From a virus, in IMG/VR virus record IMGVR_UViG_3300046501_000410, positions 1-33,879 of that record: a stretch of DNA of 33,879 nt. One strand, 5' to 3'. Numbering within the stretch: the first letter of the stretch is position 1; each line of letters begins with the position of its first letter. The notes beneath the pieces were generated by a model that was not told the origin of the DNA, did no database searches, and saw only the letters and a list, made by a program, of their open reading frames with translations. The translations under genes and the position numbers were made by a program. Below, in pieces: positions 6,366 through 14,051 of the stretch.

Positions 6366-8222
6366 TTAGATGGATTGGTTTTTTGTGGATGGGAAGGGCC
6401 ATTGCGCCGCTGGCACGACACGTTTCTGCTTGACCTTGACCACCGGCCCTTCCGGCGCGTGCGCGCCGCCCTGGGGCTCCTCCGCCGCCTCGGAGGAGGT
6501 CGGCCGGGGCTTGAGCGTGATCTTGCTGCGGTTGGTGGTTTGGCCTTCTACCTGGCCTGCGCCAAGAGGCTCATCGGACGCGTGCATTTCCTCATGGGCT
6601 GCAATCGTCAACAGCGTCTTATAGCCCTCGTCGCTTTCAATCTCATCGCCGCGCACGAGTTGCCAAGTTTCCACGCCCAGGCACTCGCCGAGCAACATGT
6701 CCAGCATCAGCGTCTGTACTTCGCCGGCGCCGGCCTGGTCGATATATGCGCAGACGCCGTGATCGCTGCGATCTTCAAATGGATAAAGGTCGCCGATAAG
6801 GTCGTCTGGAATCGAATGCTCACTAACCATGAGCTTCGCCAATGCCCGCAGGGATTCGATCGTCAATCCGCCGATCCCGCGATGACGGAACTGGCGGTAA
6901 ATCGCCACGCGGGTTGCGGTCTCGCGTTTTGCTCTGTCCAGCCTGGCCACGCGAGCAGCTGCCGCCTCTTCCTCGCGCTCGCGCTTTGCGATAGCGGTCG
7001 GCGCCGCAGCTGCAGTTGCTTGCTGTGCATCCCAAGCTTCCTTCGACAGGCACACACCGGCCTTTTCTGCGGCCTGCTGCAAGTTGGCCTTGTCGTACAG
7101 TTTCCGCACCTTCCCGTTATCGAGCTTAACGATGGCCTTGGCCGGGGGCAGCTGGCTTTCGCTGAGAACGGCACTAAGCAGGGCCATGCGATCAACGTTG
7201 GGTGCTAAGCGGTCCAACTTCCAAAGGCCGGCATCACCAAATACGCTGGTCAGGTCGCCCAGCGTGGCGGTGGCTTCGGCGCCTTCCAGGACGGGCACGT
7301 TCTCCTTCGTGGCTATCCGGATGATGCGCTCGTCATGGGCTGCGTTCTTCTCGGCGAAGCAGTCAGGGTCAGTGCAGATATTCTTGTCCACGTCCGGATA
7401 CAGCACTGGATCGTTGCCAGTGCGCTTCGGGCAGCGCGCGCATGAGCCGGCCTTCGCCAGCAGCTTGCCATCGCCTGGCTCGAACCTGGCCTGATCCAGC
7501 GCCAGCGTGTACCGCGCCTCGATCCAGTTGCGCGCCGCGCGTACCGACATGGGCTCATTGCCATGCTGTGGTTTCAGTATCTCGCCCAGCGCCTTGGTCT
7601 GGAGCTTGGGTACCGGAATGCGTGCGATCAGCAGCGCGGTCGAGGCCGGAAGGACGTCGATGTTGTCCAGGAATTGCTCGCGTACCTCAAGGGTGAGCGC
7701 GCACAGCTTGAGCCGGCCGTAGATGTAGCTGCGGCTTTTGTTCAGGCGCTCGGCCAGCTGGTCGGCCGTGTAGCCGTGCGACATCATCAACTGCTGGTAG
7801 CCTTCCGCTTCCTCCTGCGGGTGCGGATCTTCACGCTGCAGGTTTTCCAGGATCTGCAGTTCCAGCGCATCGTGGTCAGACAGCGTGCGGGAGATTGCAG
7901 GGATGCGCTCCAGTTCGGCCATGACGGAGGCGCGGAAGCGGCGCTCGCCGGCGACGATCTCGAACTGCTGGGGCTCTTTCGCGGTTGGGGTGACTGGGCG
8001 GATGAGGATTGGCTGTGCGACGCCTTTGGCTTTGATGCTCGCGCTTAGCTGGGCCAGCTTCTCGGCATCAAAGCGCTTGCGGTTGGTGCGCGAGATACGG
8101 ATGCTGCCAAGGCTGAACTGGCCGAAGGTGCTGCCGTCGCTCATCACCAGTTCGTCAACGACGATCGGGCGGTCACTAGGGGCCGGAGCGGGTGCCGGCA
8201 GGGTGATCAGATGTGTGCTCAT
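6366..8222 (-). CDS. ParB-like nuclease/CTPase-fold protein without a ParA partner
   Basis: The protein has 618 residues from ATG 8222, with AAGGA 11 bases upstream; an open frame extends further but its residues look non-coding. After a Pro/Ala-rich start, the ParB/Srx domain spans about 35-135 with GERRFRA (92-98) and ENLQRED (126-132). An HTH region follows at about 150-175 (TADQLAERLNKSRSYIYGRL). Around residues 258-292 four to five Cys in CARC and CTDPDC patterns suggest a metal site. A long Ala-, Glu- and Arg-rich linker and a C-terminal domain complete it. Chromosomal ParB proteins spread from parS using CTP; phage orphan homologues have poorly known roles in regulation, DNA protection or segregation. 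No parA gene is visible. A 16-bp palindrome about 470 bases upstream could be its site. Confidence 0.88.
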   Translation of the reverse strand: MSTHLITLPAPAPAPSDRPIVVDELVMSDGSTFGQFSLGSIRISRTNRKRFDAEKLAQLSASIKAKGVAQPILIRPVTPTAKEPQQFEIVAGERRFRASVMAELERIPAISRTLSDHDALELQILENLQREDPHPQEEAEGYQQLMMSHGYTADQLAERLNKSRSYIYGRLKLCALTLEVREQFLDNIDVLPASTALLIARIPVPKLQTKALGEILKPQHGNEPMSVRAARNWIEARYTLALDQARFEPGDGKLLAKAGSCARCPKRTGNDPVLYPDVDKNICTDPDCFAEKNAAHDERIIRIATKENVPVLEGAEATATLGDLTSVFGDAGLWKLDRLAPNVDRMALLSAVLSESQLPPAKAIVKLDNGKVRKLYDKANLQQAAEKAGVCLSKEAWDAQQATAAAAPTAIAKREREEEAAAARVARLDRAKRETATRVAIYRQFRHRGIGGLTIESLRALAKLMVSEHSIPDDLIGDLYPFEDRSDHGVCAYIDQAGAGEVQTLMLDMLLGECLGVETWQLVRGDEIESDEGYKTLLTIAAHEEMHASDEPLGAGQVEGQTTNRSKITLKPRPTSSEAAEEPQGGAHAPEGPVVKVKQKRVVPAAQWPFPSTKNQSI

Positions 8223-8239
8223 AGAGTAGCGATCCTTGA

Positions 8240-8659
8240 TTAATCGCGGTCGTTCGCCGCGTGCTTTTTGAAATCGAAGCGCTGCGGTGCCAGCTGCGCC
8301 TTGCGGCGTGCTTGTGCCTCGGCCATGCGTTTGAGGCCGATCTGCAGCGCGGGAGTGAGGGCGGGGGTGACGGTGATGCTGCAAGGGCAATCGCCATGGG
8401 CACCGGAGGTGTCCATGTAGACGTCCATGCTGGAGCGGCCGGTTGTCACGAAGCTATGCGTTCCCGCTGCATCGCGCACGGTGACGTCGAAGATGCCGAG
8501 CAATAGGGCGAAGCGCTTTAAGGCGCAGCGCAGGTCGTCCGCGGTGTCGCCTGGGAAGCTGGACATGCCGTCGCCTTCGAGGATCTCAAGCGCGGCCGAC
8601 GCGGCGTGGAAAAGGTCTGCGGCTGGCGTACCTGGCGCGACGGTTTCGACGGCGTTCAT
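8240..8659 (-). CDS. Hypothetical 139-aa early protein
   Basis: The frame starts MNAVETVAPGTPAADLFHAA and ends in a basic tail with KKHAANDRD. The first half looks helical (a LRCALKRFALLLGIF segment). The middle has a short CPC motif and a strand-rich part. No family is recognised. It overlaps the upstream 60-aa gene by four bases and ends 17 bases before parB, so it is the second gene of the leftward operon. Confidence 0.7.
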   Translation of the reverse strand: MNAVETVAPGTPAADLFHAASAALEILEGDGMSSFPGDTADDLRCALKRFALLLGIFDVTVRDAAGTHSFVTTGRSSMDVYMDTSGAHGDCPCSITVTPALTPALQIGLKRMAEAQARRKAQLAPQRFDFKKHAANDRD

Positions 8660-8838
8660 TTCGCTTCCCCGATGCGTGCTTCGGTGAGTGCAGACGTCTG
8701 CACTGGACGCGTCAACTTGCCGAGGCCGCGCGCTGCGATATAGGCGTGACCCTTCAAACCTCTGTAGGGATCAGGCTTGGTATGGTCTTGTGTAGCGCCA
8801 GTGTTCGGCGTTTTGATTACTGATTTTGCAATGGTCAT
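8656..8838 (-). CDS. Hypothetical 60-aa protein, first gene of leftward operon
   Basis: Two adjacent ATGs occur at 8841 and 8838; GGAG lies 3 bases before the first and 6 before the second, so the second is preferred. The short basic protein contains the 16-bp palindrome at 8688-8703 within its coding sequence. It is the first gene after the PL promoter. No family is recognised; position equivalents in other phages are often small regulators. Confidence 0.6.
   Translation of the reverse strand: MTIAKSVIKTPNTGATQDHTKPDPYRGLKGHAYIAARGLGKLTRPVQTSALTEARIGEAK
8688..8703. repeat. 16-bp palindrome GTGCAGACGTCTGCAC, copy 1
   Basis: The site is perfectly self-complementary. The identical 16 bases recur at 17325-17340, and a near copy lies at 26998-27015. 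It lies in the gene between PL and the ParB-like gene. It is a candidate protein-binding site; a parS-like role is an inference from size, symmetry and neighbourhood. Confidence 0.7.
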
Positions 8839-8866
8839 CATGCGCTCCAGCTATCGAAGGAAGCCC

Positions 8867-8896
8867 ATGATAAGGCAATGCTTTACTGTTGGTCAA
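8867..8896 (-). promoter_or_regulatory. PL-type promoter of the leftward early operon
   Basis: On the minus strand TTGACC (8896-8891) and TATCAT (8872-8867) are separated by 18 bp, each matching five of six consensus bases. The first leftward gene starts 28 bases downstream. A 19-bp operator-like sequence overlaps the -10 box and spacer, which predicts repression by CI or Cro. Confidence 0.8.
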
Positions 8897-8935
8897 GCGA
8901 AAAGCAAAGCTTTGCTTGACCAAATTTGCTTGACC
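8869..8935. promoter_or_regulatory. OL-like operator region: one 19-bp operator plus GGTCAAGC half-sites
   Basis: The 19-mer at 8869-8887 matches 15 of 19 positions of the PR-proximal operator at 9773-9791 and overlaps the PL -10 box. Upstream of the -35 lie three 8-bp half-sites: GGTCAAGC at 8891-8898 and its complement GCTTGACC at 8914-8921 and 8928-8935. The last two are in direct orientation 14 bp apart. The same half-site core occurs in the operators next to cI. Confidence 0.75.
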
Positions 8936-8938
8936 TAG

Positions 8939-8961
8939 AAAAAAGCCCGCGATTTGCGGGC
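8939..8961 (-). terminator. Rho-independent terminator of the repressor gene
   Basis: On the minus strand GCCCGC pairs with GCGGGC (8961-8956 with 8950-8945) around a 5-base loop, followed by six T. It begins 24 bases after the CI stop codon and ends before PL, so it insulates repressor transcription from the early operon. Confidence 0.85.
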
Positions 8962-8984
8962 CATGTGGGGTGAGACGTTGGCGC

Positions 8985-9698
8985 TTACCGCCGGCGGGCT
9001 TTTCGGCGGTGTTCCGCCATTACCCCAATGATCACCAGCGGGGTAATGTCGCTACGGAGAGTGGGGTAGTCATCGTTGAGGGGCGCCAATTCGAAGATCA
9101 CGTTTCCATCTCTATCCGTCCCGCGGGGCCGGTATTTTTTGAAGGTTGCCTCTTCATGGCCATTCTTTGCAGCTACGTACTCACCTGGGCGCGGTTCCCA
9201 TTCGGGCTCAATAATTACGAAGTCTCCGGGCCGGAATTCCGGTGCCATCGACTCTCCCTCAATCTCGAGGGCAAACGCCCACTTCGAGTATTCGTCATCG
9301 GTGTAAAGTGCCGCGTACCCATCTCCTAGGGCGTATGGCTCAACGATCTCTCTTAATGCGCCTGCTTGTATTGCGGAAATCACGGGTATGGCTCTTCTAC
9401 CGATCGGTGCAGGGGAAACGTTGGCGTCAAATTTTGGTTGCGTGGTGGCAACTACACGCAATTTACCATATTTGGACGGCTCGGTAGCTGCGTCATTGAG
9501 AAACCAATTGATGTCCAGATCGAGTAGCTCCGAGAGCTTCAGCAAGTTGGGTTTGCTAATTCTCCCGAATGTTTCCCATCCCGTTATTGACTGCTTTGTC
9601 ACGCCGATAGCTTCAGCGATTTCTTTCTTGCTCTTGCCGCTATCTGTAATGGCCTGGCGGATCTTCTCAGACAACGTTTGGAGTGGCGTGGCAGTCAT
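8985..9698 (-). CDS. CI-type repressor, XRE HTH plus S24 peptidase domain
   Basis: The frame is open well upstream, but ATG 9698 begins a normal repressor of 237 residues: an HTH of the XRE type at about 10-65 (KKEIAEAIGVTKQSITGWE), a linker, and an S24/LexA-like domain. The autocleavage site is Ala112-Gly113. Ser150 (ESMAPEFRPGD) and Lys187 form the expected Ser-Lys dyad, 37 residues apart as in LexA. It should bind the 19-bp operators at PL and PR, keep the prophage silent and be inactivated by RecA-stimulated self-cleavage after DNA damage. It is transcribed leftward, divergent from the Cro-like gene, with its own terminator. The maintenance promoter could not be located with confidence. 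Confidence 0.93.
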   Translation of the reverse strand: MTATPLQTLSEKIRQAITDSGKSKKEIAEAIGVTKQSITGWETFGRISKPNLLKLSELLDLDINWFLNDAATEPSKYGKLRVVATTQPKFDANVSPAPIGRRAIPVISAIQAGALREIVEPYALGDGYAALYTDDEYSKWAFALEIEGESMAPEFRPGDFVIIEPEWEPRPGEYVAAKNGHEEATFKKYRPRGTDRDGNVIFELAPLNDDYPTLRSDITPLVIIGVMAEHRRKARRR

Positions 9699-9715
9699 TT
9701 GTATGTTGTCCGGGT

Positions 9716-9791
9716 AATCAAGCAATGCTTGATTGTCTGTTGATATGGACCAGTCAATCAATACTTGACCACGGTAAGGCGTTGCTTTACC
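9716..9791. promoter_or_regulatory. OR-like operator region: three 19-bp operators
   Basis: Site 1 (9716-9734) is a perfect 9+1+9 palindrome, AATCAAGCA-A-TGCTTGATT. Site 2 (9752-9770) shares 14 of 19 positions with it. Site 3 (9773-9791) is an imperfect palindrome of the same size with the GC..TGCTT core. Sites 2 and 3 overlap the PR -35 box and the spacer plus -10 box; site 1 lies toward cI and may govern its own promoter. This triple arrangement between divergent repressor genes parallels lambda OR. Confidence 0.8.
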
Positions 9792-9793
9792 AT
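9765..9793 (+). promoter_or_regulatory. PR promoter of the rightward early operon
   Basis: TTGACC at 9765-9770 and TACCAT at 9788-9793 are 17 bp apart. Both boxes are covered by operator sites 2 and 3. The predicted start of transcription near 9800 lies at the ATG of the Cro-like gene (9801). Confidence 0.7.
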
Positions 9794-9800
9794 CCATCGC

Positions 9801-10055
9801 ATGAACACTCCTTTCCAAAAAGCATGCGACATAGTCGGCGCCGCGCAGTTGGCGCAAATCCTCGGCGTTTCGCCCCAAGCGATCAGCGAATGGCGGAAAG
9901 CGAAACGTCCCATCCCCCTTGAGCGGTGCGCTCAGATCGAGCAGGCGACTGAAGTGCAAGTTACTTGCGAAGAGCTCCGGCCCGATAGGAGCGAGTTCTG
10001 GGCTTACCTGCGTCTGCCCACCAGCAATCCTGCGCCCGGCGACCGTCTGAAATGA
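9801..10055 (+). CDS. Cro/YdaS-like HTH repressor
   Basis: ATG 9801 gives 84 residues. An HTH occupies about residues 8-50 (AAQLAQILGVSPQAISEWRK then RPIPLERCAQIEQAT), the pattern of YdaS and Cro-like phage proteins. The C-terminal 30 residues are polar. It is divergent to cI and the first gene of the rightward operon, so it should act as the lytic-switch repressor at the shared operators. No ribosome-binding site is visible before the ATG and the PR start point coincides with it, so the mRNA may be leaderless. An upstream ATG at 9765 lies inside the promoter and is rejected. Confidence 0.85.
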   Translation: MNTPFQKACDIVGAAQLAQILGVSPQAISEWRKAKRPIPLERCAQIEQATEVQVTCEELRPDRSEFWAYLRLPTSNPAPGDRLK

Positions 10056-10131
10056 CGGCCCTTCGCCTTGCATAACTTAATCATAGCAATAACAAAATAC
10101 TTATAAAACCCAAGGACCCGAAGGAACTACT

Positions 10132-10608
10132 GTGGAACTGCTTTCTGCTTACCAAGAAATGATCAAGGTTCATGGCTGGAACGGCACCGCCGCCACCCTG
10201 GGCCTCACTAAGTCCGCACTCGAAGCGCGCGTCTATGAAGTCAAGGGCGTCGGCATGCGGGTTGATACTGCGATGCTGATTCAACGGTACGCCGGAACCA
10301 AGCACTTCGCCCAGGCGATCGCTTTCGCATCCGGCGGCGTGTACTGCGATTTGCCAGAACTGGATGAGGGCGTCTATGACGACCCGGAAGCTAAATTCTT
10401 GGAGGTGTCGATCGAACTGGGCGAACTCGCTGCTGCCTATAAAAAGGCGAAGGCGGATGGCGTCATCAGTCGCGCCGAGCGGAATCAGCTGCAGGGCATA
10501 GAACAAGCTATGCACAAGACCATGCGCGAGCTGACTGCGGCAATGTTTCGCCGTTACGGTCCAGATATGGTGGCAGACGCTGCAGTGAGCGAGGCCGTCA
10601 ATGTCTGA
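10132..10608 (+). CDS. YmfL-like phage regulatory protein
   Basis: The start is a GTG at 10132 with AAGGA 6 bases upstream, giving 158 residues. The first 70 residues (GWNGTAATLGLTKSALEARV then YEVKG and DTAMLIQRYAGT) match the pattern of YmfL-like proteins, putative CII-type regulators of lambdoid prophages. The region HFAQAIAFASGGVYCDLPEL is also typical. A helical C-terminal part contains a possible coiled coil. In this position it probably influences early gene choice or replication timing, but direct evidence for the family is thin. It overlaps the next gene by 8 bases. Confidence 0.7.
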   Translation: MELLSAYQEMIKVHGWNGTAATLGLTKSALEARVYEVKGVGMRVDTAMLIQRYAGTKHFAQAIAFASGGVYCDLPELDEGVYDDPEAKFLEVSIELGELAAAYKKAKADGVISRAERNQLQGIEQAMHKTMRELTAAMFRRYGPDMVADAAVSEAVNV

Positions 10609-11020
10609 TGCCAACTGCTACCCACGCCGCGACAGCATGGCCTTCGCTGGCCTGCAGACCTTATTCAATATTGGCGGCGTTGCGACCTCCGATGCATGGC
10701 GTGAGGCCGCCGGTTCCGTGCTGACTGCTTACCAGTTTCAGACGCGCGTTATCAACGTGCTGAAGTTGCATGGGCTGGTAGATCCCGGCGCCACGCACAG
10801 CATCACAGACGCCGGCAGGACCACTCTCGGCGAACCAACTTTGGCGAAGGCTCCTTCGTTCGGCGATGTGGCGCAACCACGCACCGCGCGCCCGTTTTCG
10901 CCTATGAAATCGCGTAGCCGCAGTTCAATGGTTTACCGCGAAGGTGCTTTTGACTATAGGCAATACCCATCCCTGGCCGGCGGCCAACGCATCCCGTACA
11001 AAGCTGATGGCAACACTTAA
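10601..11020 (+). CDS. Hypothetical 139-aa protein, possible winged-helix
   Basis: The protein starts MSDANCYPRRDSMAFAGLQ. Residues 15-75 (TSDAWREAAGSVLTAYQFQ, followed by VLKLHGLVD and ITDAGR) resemble a winged-helix domain with an ITxAGR wing, common in small phage proteins before replication genes. The C-terminal third is basic and Ser/Arg-rich. Its 3' end overlaps the primase start by 14 bases. A role in replication or regulation is inferred from position only. Confidence 0.65.
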   Translation: MSDANCYPRRDSMAFAGLQTLFNIGGVATSDAWREAAGSVLTAYQFQTRVINVLKLHGLVDPGATHSITDAGRTTLGEPTLAKAPSFGDVAQPRTARPFSPMKSRSRSSMVYREGAFDYRQYPSLAGGQRIPYKADGNT

Positions 11021-13775
11021 TGATGTAACAGTGCAGATGGCGGTGGACCTGCCGCCTCTGCCGTCTGGCCATCCCATACTCAACGGCAAAATCAACAAGT
11101 TCGGCAAGGGCAAAAAGGCCTGGTACAAGCTGAGCGAGATCGTGCTGCGCAACGGCCAACGTGTGGTGACCGGTTGGTATGGTCACTTCCACGGCCGCGA
11201 TCCTGGCACGGTCAAGGTGGAGTTCGATTGGACTGGGCTGAGTGAAGACGATCGCGCGGAAATCCATCGGCGCCAAGCTGAAAAGGCGCGAGAGGAAGAG
11301 CAACGCCGCCAGCGCGCAGCAGAGCGCGCAGCAGGCCGCGCACGGCAGCAGTGGATGCGCGCCGAGCCCGCATCGAGCGTCGCGCTGGTTCCGTACCTGG
11401 TGCGCAAGTGCGTGAGCGGAGACTTTGCGCGGGTCGATGAGCACGGCAACCTTCTGGTGCCGGCACGCCGCTACCTTGACGGGCGCGCCGAACTGGTATG
11501 CGTGCAGAAAATCGACAGCGAGGGCGAGAAGCGCTTCAATGGCGGAGCAGATATGGTTGGTGCGGTTTGCTTGCTGGGCAAGCTGACGCCTGAGACCATG
11601 CGGATAGGGATTGTCGAAGGCTATGCCACAGGCCAGTCCGTACGCATGGCCACCGATTGCGCCATGCCCGTCATGGTCGCGTTCAATGCCGGCAACCTGG
11701 CTGCGGTGGCACGGCAGCTGCGCACAGACTTCCCCGATGCCGAGATCATCTTCTTTGCCGACGACGATTGGCAGCTGGAGCAGCGCTTCCTGCGCGACCT
11801 ACTGGCCGAGTTCGAGGTGGCGCTCGCGCCGCCAATCGATGGCAAGGACCATGTCGTCACAACGGACTCCGGCGGCCGCGTCGAGATTCGCGCCACCTGG
11901 CGTGAGGACGCGACTGGCACAAGCTACATCGAGGCTGATGTGCGCGCCGGCCGTCGCATGCGAATGCTCAAATTCGAGAATGCCGGCATCGCTTCGGCGC
12001 GCGCAGCCGCGGATGAGGTGGGCAATGCGCGCGTCAACTGGCCGGTGTTCGCGAATCGGGGAGATAACAAGTGGACTGACTGGAACGACCTGCACGTGCA
12101 GGAGTCGCTGGACGTTGTCCGCAAGCAGTTCGCCGCCGTGCTGGCGGCTGATGCTGGCATTCAGGACACAGCGCCGGACGATTTCGTTGCGGCCTCTCCC
12201 GCGCCCACACAAGCGCCGCCCGCTGCTGCAGCGCATGTCAACGAGCCAGCACCGCCGGCGGCTCTTCCCGCTCCCACCGAAGAGGAGGCGCTGCCGCAGC
12301 TACGCGCGCCGACGCTGGAAGTGCTGCTGGCGCACTTCGCGCTGATCTACCCGACCACGGACGTATGGGACGGCCTGCGCAAGCAACGTCTCAAGCGCAG
12401 CGCCTTCACGGCATGGGTCGGCAAGGAACTGGCGGCCAGCTGGGAGAAGAGCGAGCAGCGCCGCGCGATCGTGCGCGAGTCCTTGCCGACGCTGATCGGC
12501 GGCCGCGCAGCTGAGGGAGGGGCGGGAGGCGGACGGCTGGGGGAGATGCTGAGCCAGCTTACGCTGCTGCGTGGCACAGAGACGGTGTGGGACGGTGTGG
12601 GCCAGCAGGTGATGAGCCTGGGGGCGGTACGCGCCAACTACACGACCGAGATCACGAACAAGTGGCAAGAGCATGAGCAGCGTAAGACGATCGAAGCGCG
12701 CAACCTGGTGTTCGATCCGACGCAGCAAGCGAACCCGGATACTCACGTCAACATCTTCGTCGGCTGGCCTTTGACGCCAAAGAAGAACGAGGCACTGCTC
12801 CACCCAATCCTCGCGCTCCTCGACTCGCTGTGCTCGGCGGAAGACAACGTCGATGCCTGCGTGGAATGGGTGCTGTACTGGCTGGCCTATCCGCTCCAGC
12901 ATCCCGGCGCCAAGATGCAGAGCGCGCTGCTGTTCTTCGGCGAAAAGCAGGGCACCGGCAAATCGCTCTTCTTCCAGGACATCGTGGCCCAAATCTATGG
13001 CGAGTACGGCACGGTCGCCAGTCAGCACCAGCTTGACTCCAGCTTCACGGCCTGGCGCTCGCGCAAGCTGTTCGTCCTGTTCGAAGAAGTGCTGTCGCGG
13101 GAGGACAAGTACAGCCACAACGGCACGCTCAAGTACATGATCACCGGCCGCGACATGAGCATCAACCAGAAGAACCTGCCGGAGCGCACCGAGCGCAACC
13201 ACATGAACAGCGCCTTCCTCTCGAATGAGCCGCAGCCGATTCCGATCGAGCTGGAAGACCGGCGCTTCCTGGTGATCGAGGCGCGCAAGAAGCAGGCGCA
13301 GGAGTTCTATGACGCTGTGCGCCGGTCGATCGATGCCGGCGGCGTTGAGGCGTTCTATCACTTCCTGCTCAGCCTCGATCTGGGCGACTTCAACGAGCAC
13401 ACCAAGCCACCGATGACGCTGGCCAAAGAGCGCGTGATCGAGTTCGGCCTGAACGGCTGGATGTCATTCCACCGCGCATGGAAAGACGGCTACCTGGATG
13501 CGCCTTACTGCACCTGCCTGACCGAGGACTTGTACAACGTGTACCGGCGCTGGTGCGACAAGAGCGGAGAGAAGCCGCTGACGCTGACCAAGTTCAGCGG
13601 CCTGATCGCCAGTCGGGAGCACAAGGCCAAGCGCAAGGTGGCGGTGGGCAAGAAAGCCAAGATGAGCCGGATGGTGTACGAGATTGAGAACCCCGAGGAG
13701 CCGGGCACGCTGGAGCAGCAGATCGAGTCCTTCCGAAAGAGGGCCGATGTCAGGGCCGATGGTGCACTCGGTTGA
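11007..13775 (+). CDS. Phage primase-helicase (TOPRIM plus SF3-type DUF5906 helicase)
   Basis: From ATG 11007 the protein has 922 residues; a GTG at 10944 in frame would add 21. A basic N-terminal region with an Ala/Arg/Glu-rich helix (about 85-115) precedes a TOPRIM domain: EGYATG near residue 203 and FFADDDW near 251. After a Pro/Ala linker (about 390-430) comes the helicase half. Its Walker A, GEKQGTGKS, begins near 645. Its Walker B, LFVLFEE, lies near 688, and a SNEPQPIPIELEDRRF sensor segment near 738. It should prime and unwind DNA at the phage origin in the cytoplasm. The iteron-like array directly after its stop is the likely target. The small ATPase at 5551-6348 is a paralogue of its helicase half. 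Confidence 0.9.
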   Translation: MATLNDVTVQMAVDLPPLPSGHPILNGKINKFGKGKKAWYKLSEIVLRNGQRVVTGWYGHFHGRDPGTVKVEFDWTGLSEDDRAEIHRRQAEKAREEEQRRQRAAERAAGRARQQWMRAEPASSVALVPYLVRKCVSGDFARVDEHGNLLVPARRYLDGRAELVCVQKIDSEGEKRFNGGADMVGAVCLLGKLTPETMRIGIVEGYATGQSVRMATDCAMPVMVAFNAGNLAAVARQLRTDFPDAEIIFFADDDWQLEQRFLRDLLAEFEVALAPPIDGKDHVVTTDSGGRVEIRATWREDATGTSYIEADVRAGRRMRMLKFENAGIASARAAADEVGNARVNWPVFANRGDNKWTDWNDLHVQESLDVVRKQFAAVLAADAGIQDTAPDDFVAASPAPTQAPPAAAAHVNEPAPPAALPAPTEEEALPQLRAPTLEVLLAHFALIYPTTDVWDGLRKQRLKRSAFTAWVGKELAASWEKSEQRRAIVRESLPTLIGGRAAEGGAGGGRLGEMLSQLTLLRGTETVWDGVGQQVMSLGAVRANYTTEITNKWQEHEQRKTIEARNLVFDPTQQANPDTHVNIFVGWPLTPKKNEALLHPILALLDSLCSAEDNVDACVEWVLYWLAYPLQHPGAKMQSALLFFGEKQGTGKSLFFQDIVAQIYGEYGTVASQHQLDSSFTAWRSRKLFVLFEEVLSREDKYSHNGTLKYMITGRDMSINQKNLPERTERNHMNSAFLSNEPQPIPIELEDRRFLVIEARKKQAQEFYDAVRRSIDAGGVEAFYHFLLSLDLGDFNEHTKPPMTLAKERVIEFGLNGWMSFHRAWKDGYLDAPYCTCLTEDLYNVYRRWCDKSGEKPLTLTKFSGLIASREHKAKRKVAVGKKAKMSRMVYEIENPEEPGTLEQQIESFRKRADVRADGALG

Positions 13776-14025
13776 GTGCAGGGTTGAACAGGGTATGAAT
13801 TGAACCCTGCACCGCGCTAGGCCGCATGAATGCAGGCTTGGAGCAGGGTATGCAGGGTTATCAGGGTTTCACGCATGTATGCGCGGATTCTTGTATTGAT
13901 GGATGCGTGGGCTTTTTATTCCCGCATATACAAAACAACCCTGCATCCCTGCATACCCTGCACAGAGTGAGTGTTGATGCGGGTATGCAGGGAGCAGGGT
14001 TAGAAATAGACCCTGCAAACCCTGC
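13776..14025. repeat. Iteron-like array of GCAGGGT heptamers, candidate replication origin
   Basis: This 250-base gene-free stretch between the primase-helicase and the late genes holds GCAGGGT or its complement at 13778, 13804, 13843, 13852, 13938, 13955, 13994, 14010 and 14019. Near copies lie at 13788, 13861, 13946 and 13987. Many copies are 9 bp apart; plus-oriented copies dominate the left part and mixed ones the right. GTGCAGGGTT (13776-13785) and its complement (13803-13812) form a 10-bp inverted repeat. The centre (13868-13930) is more AT-rich. Position and repetition fit an origin recognised by the upstream replication protein; this is inference. Confidence 0.6.
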
Positions 14026-14051
14026 GACAGATTGATAACGAGAGGCTGATG

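Noticed and set aside
9699-9764. Repressor maintenance promoter (PRM)
   Set aside because: No pair of hexamers with acceptable spacing was found on the minus strand; it may depend on activation, so none is called.
9698-10073. N-terminal extension of the repressor frame to 10073
   Set aside because: The extension would run antisense through the PR/OR region and the Cro-like gene, and its residues show no domain; ATG 9698 starts a normal XRE domain.
13776-14025. CRISPR-like appearance of repeated GCAGGGT units
   Set aside because: Repeat units are only 7 bases, occur in both orientations and lack uniform spacers or cas genes.
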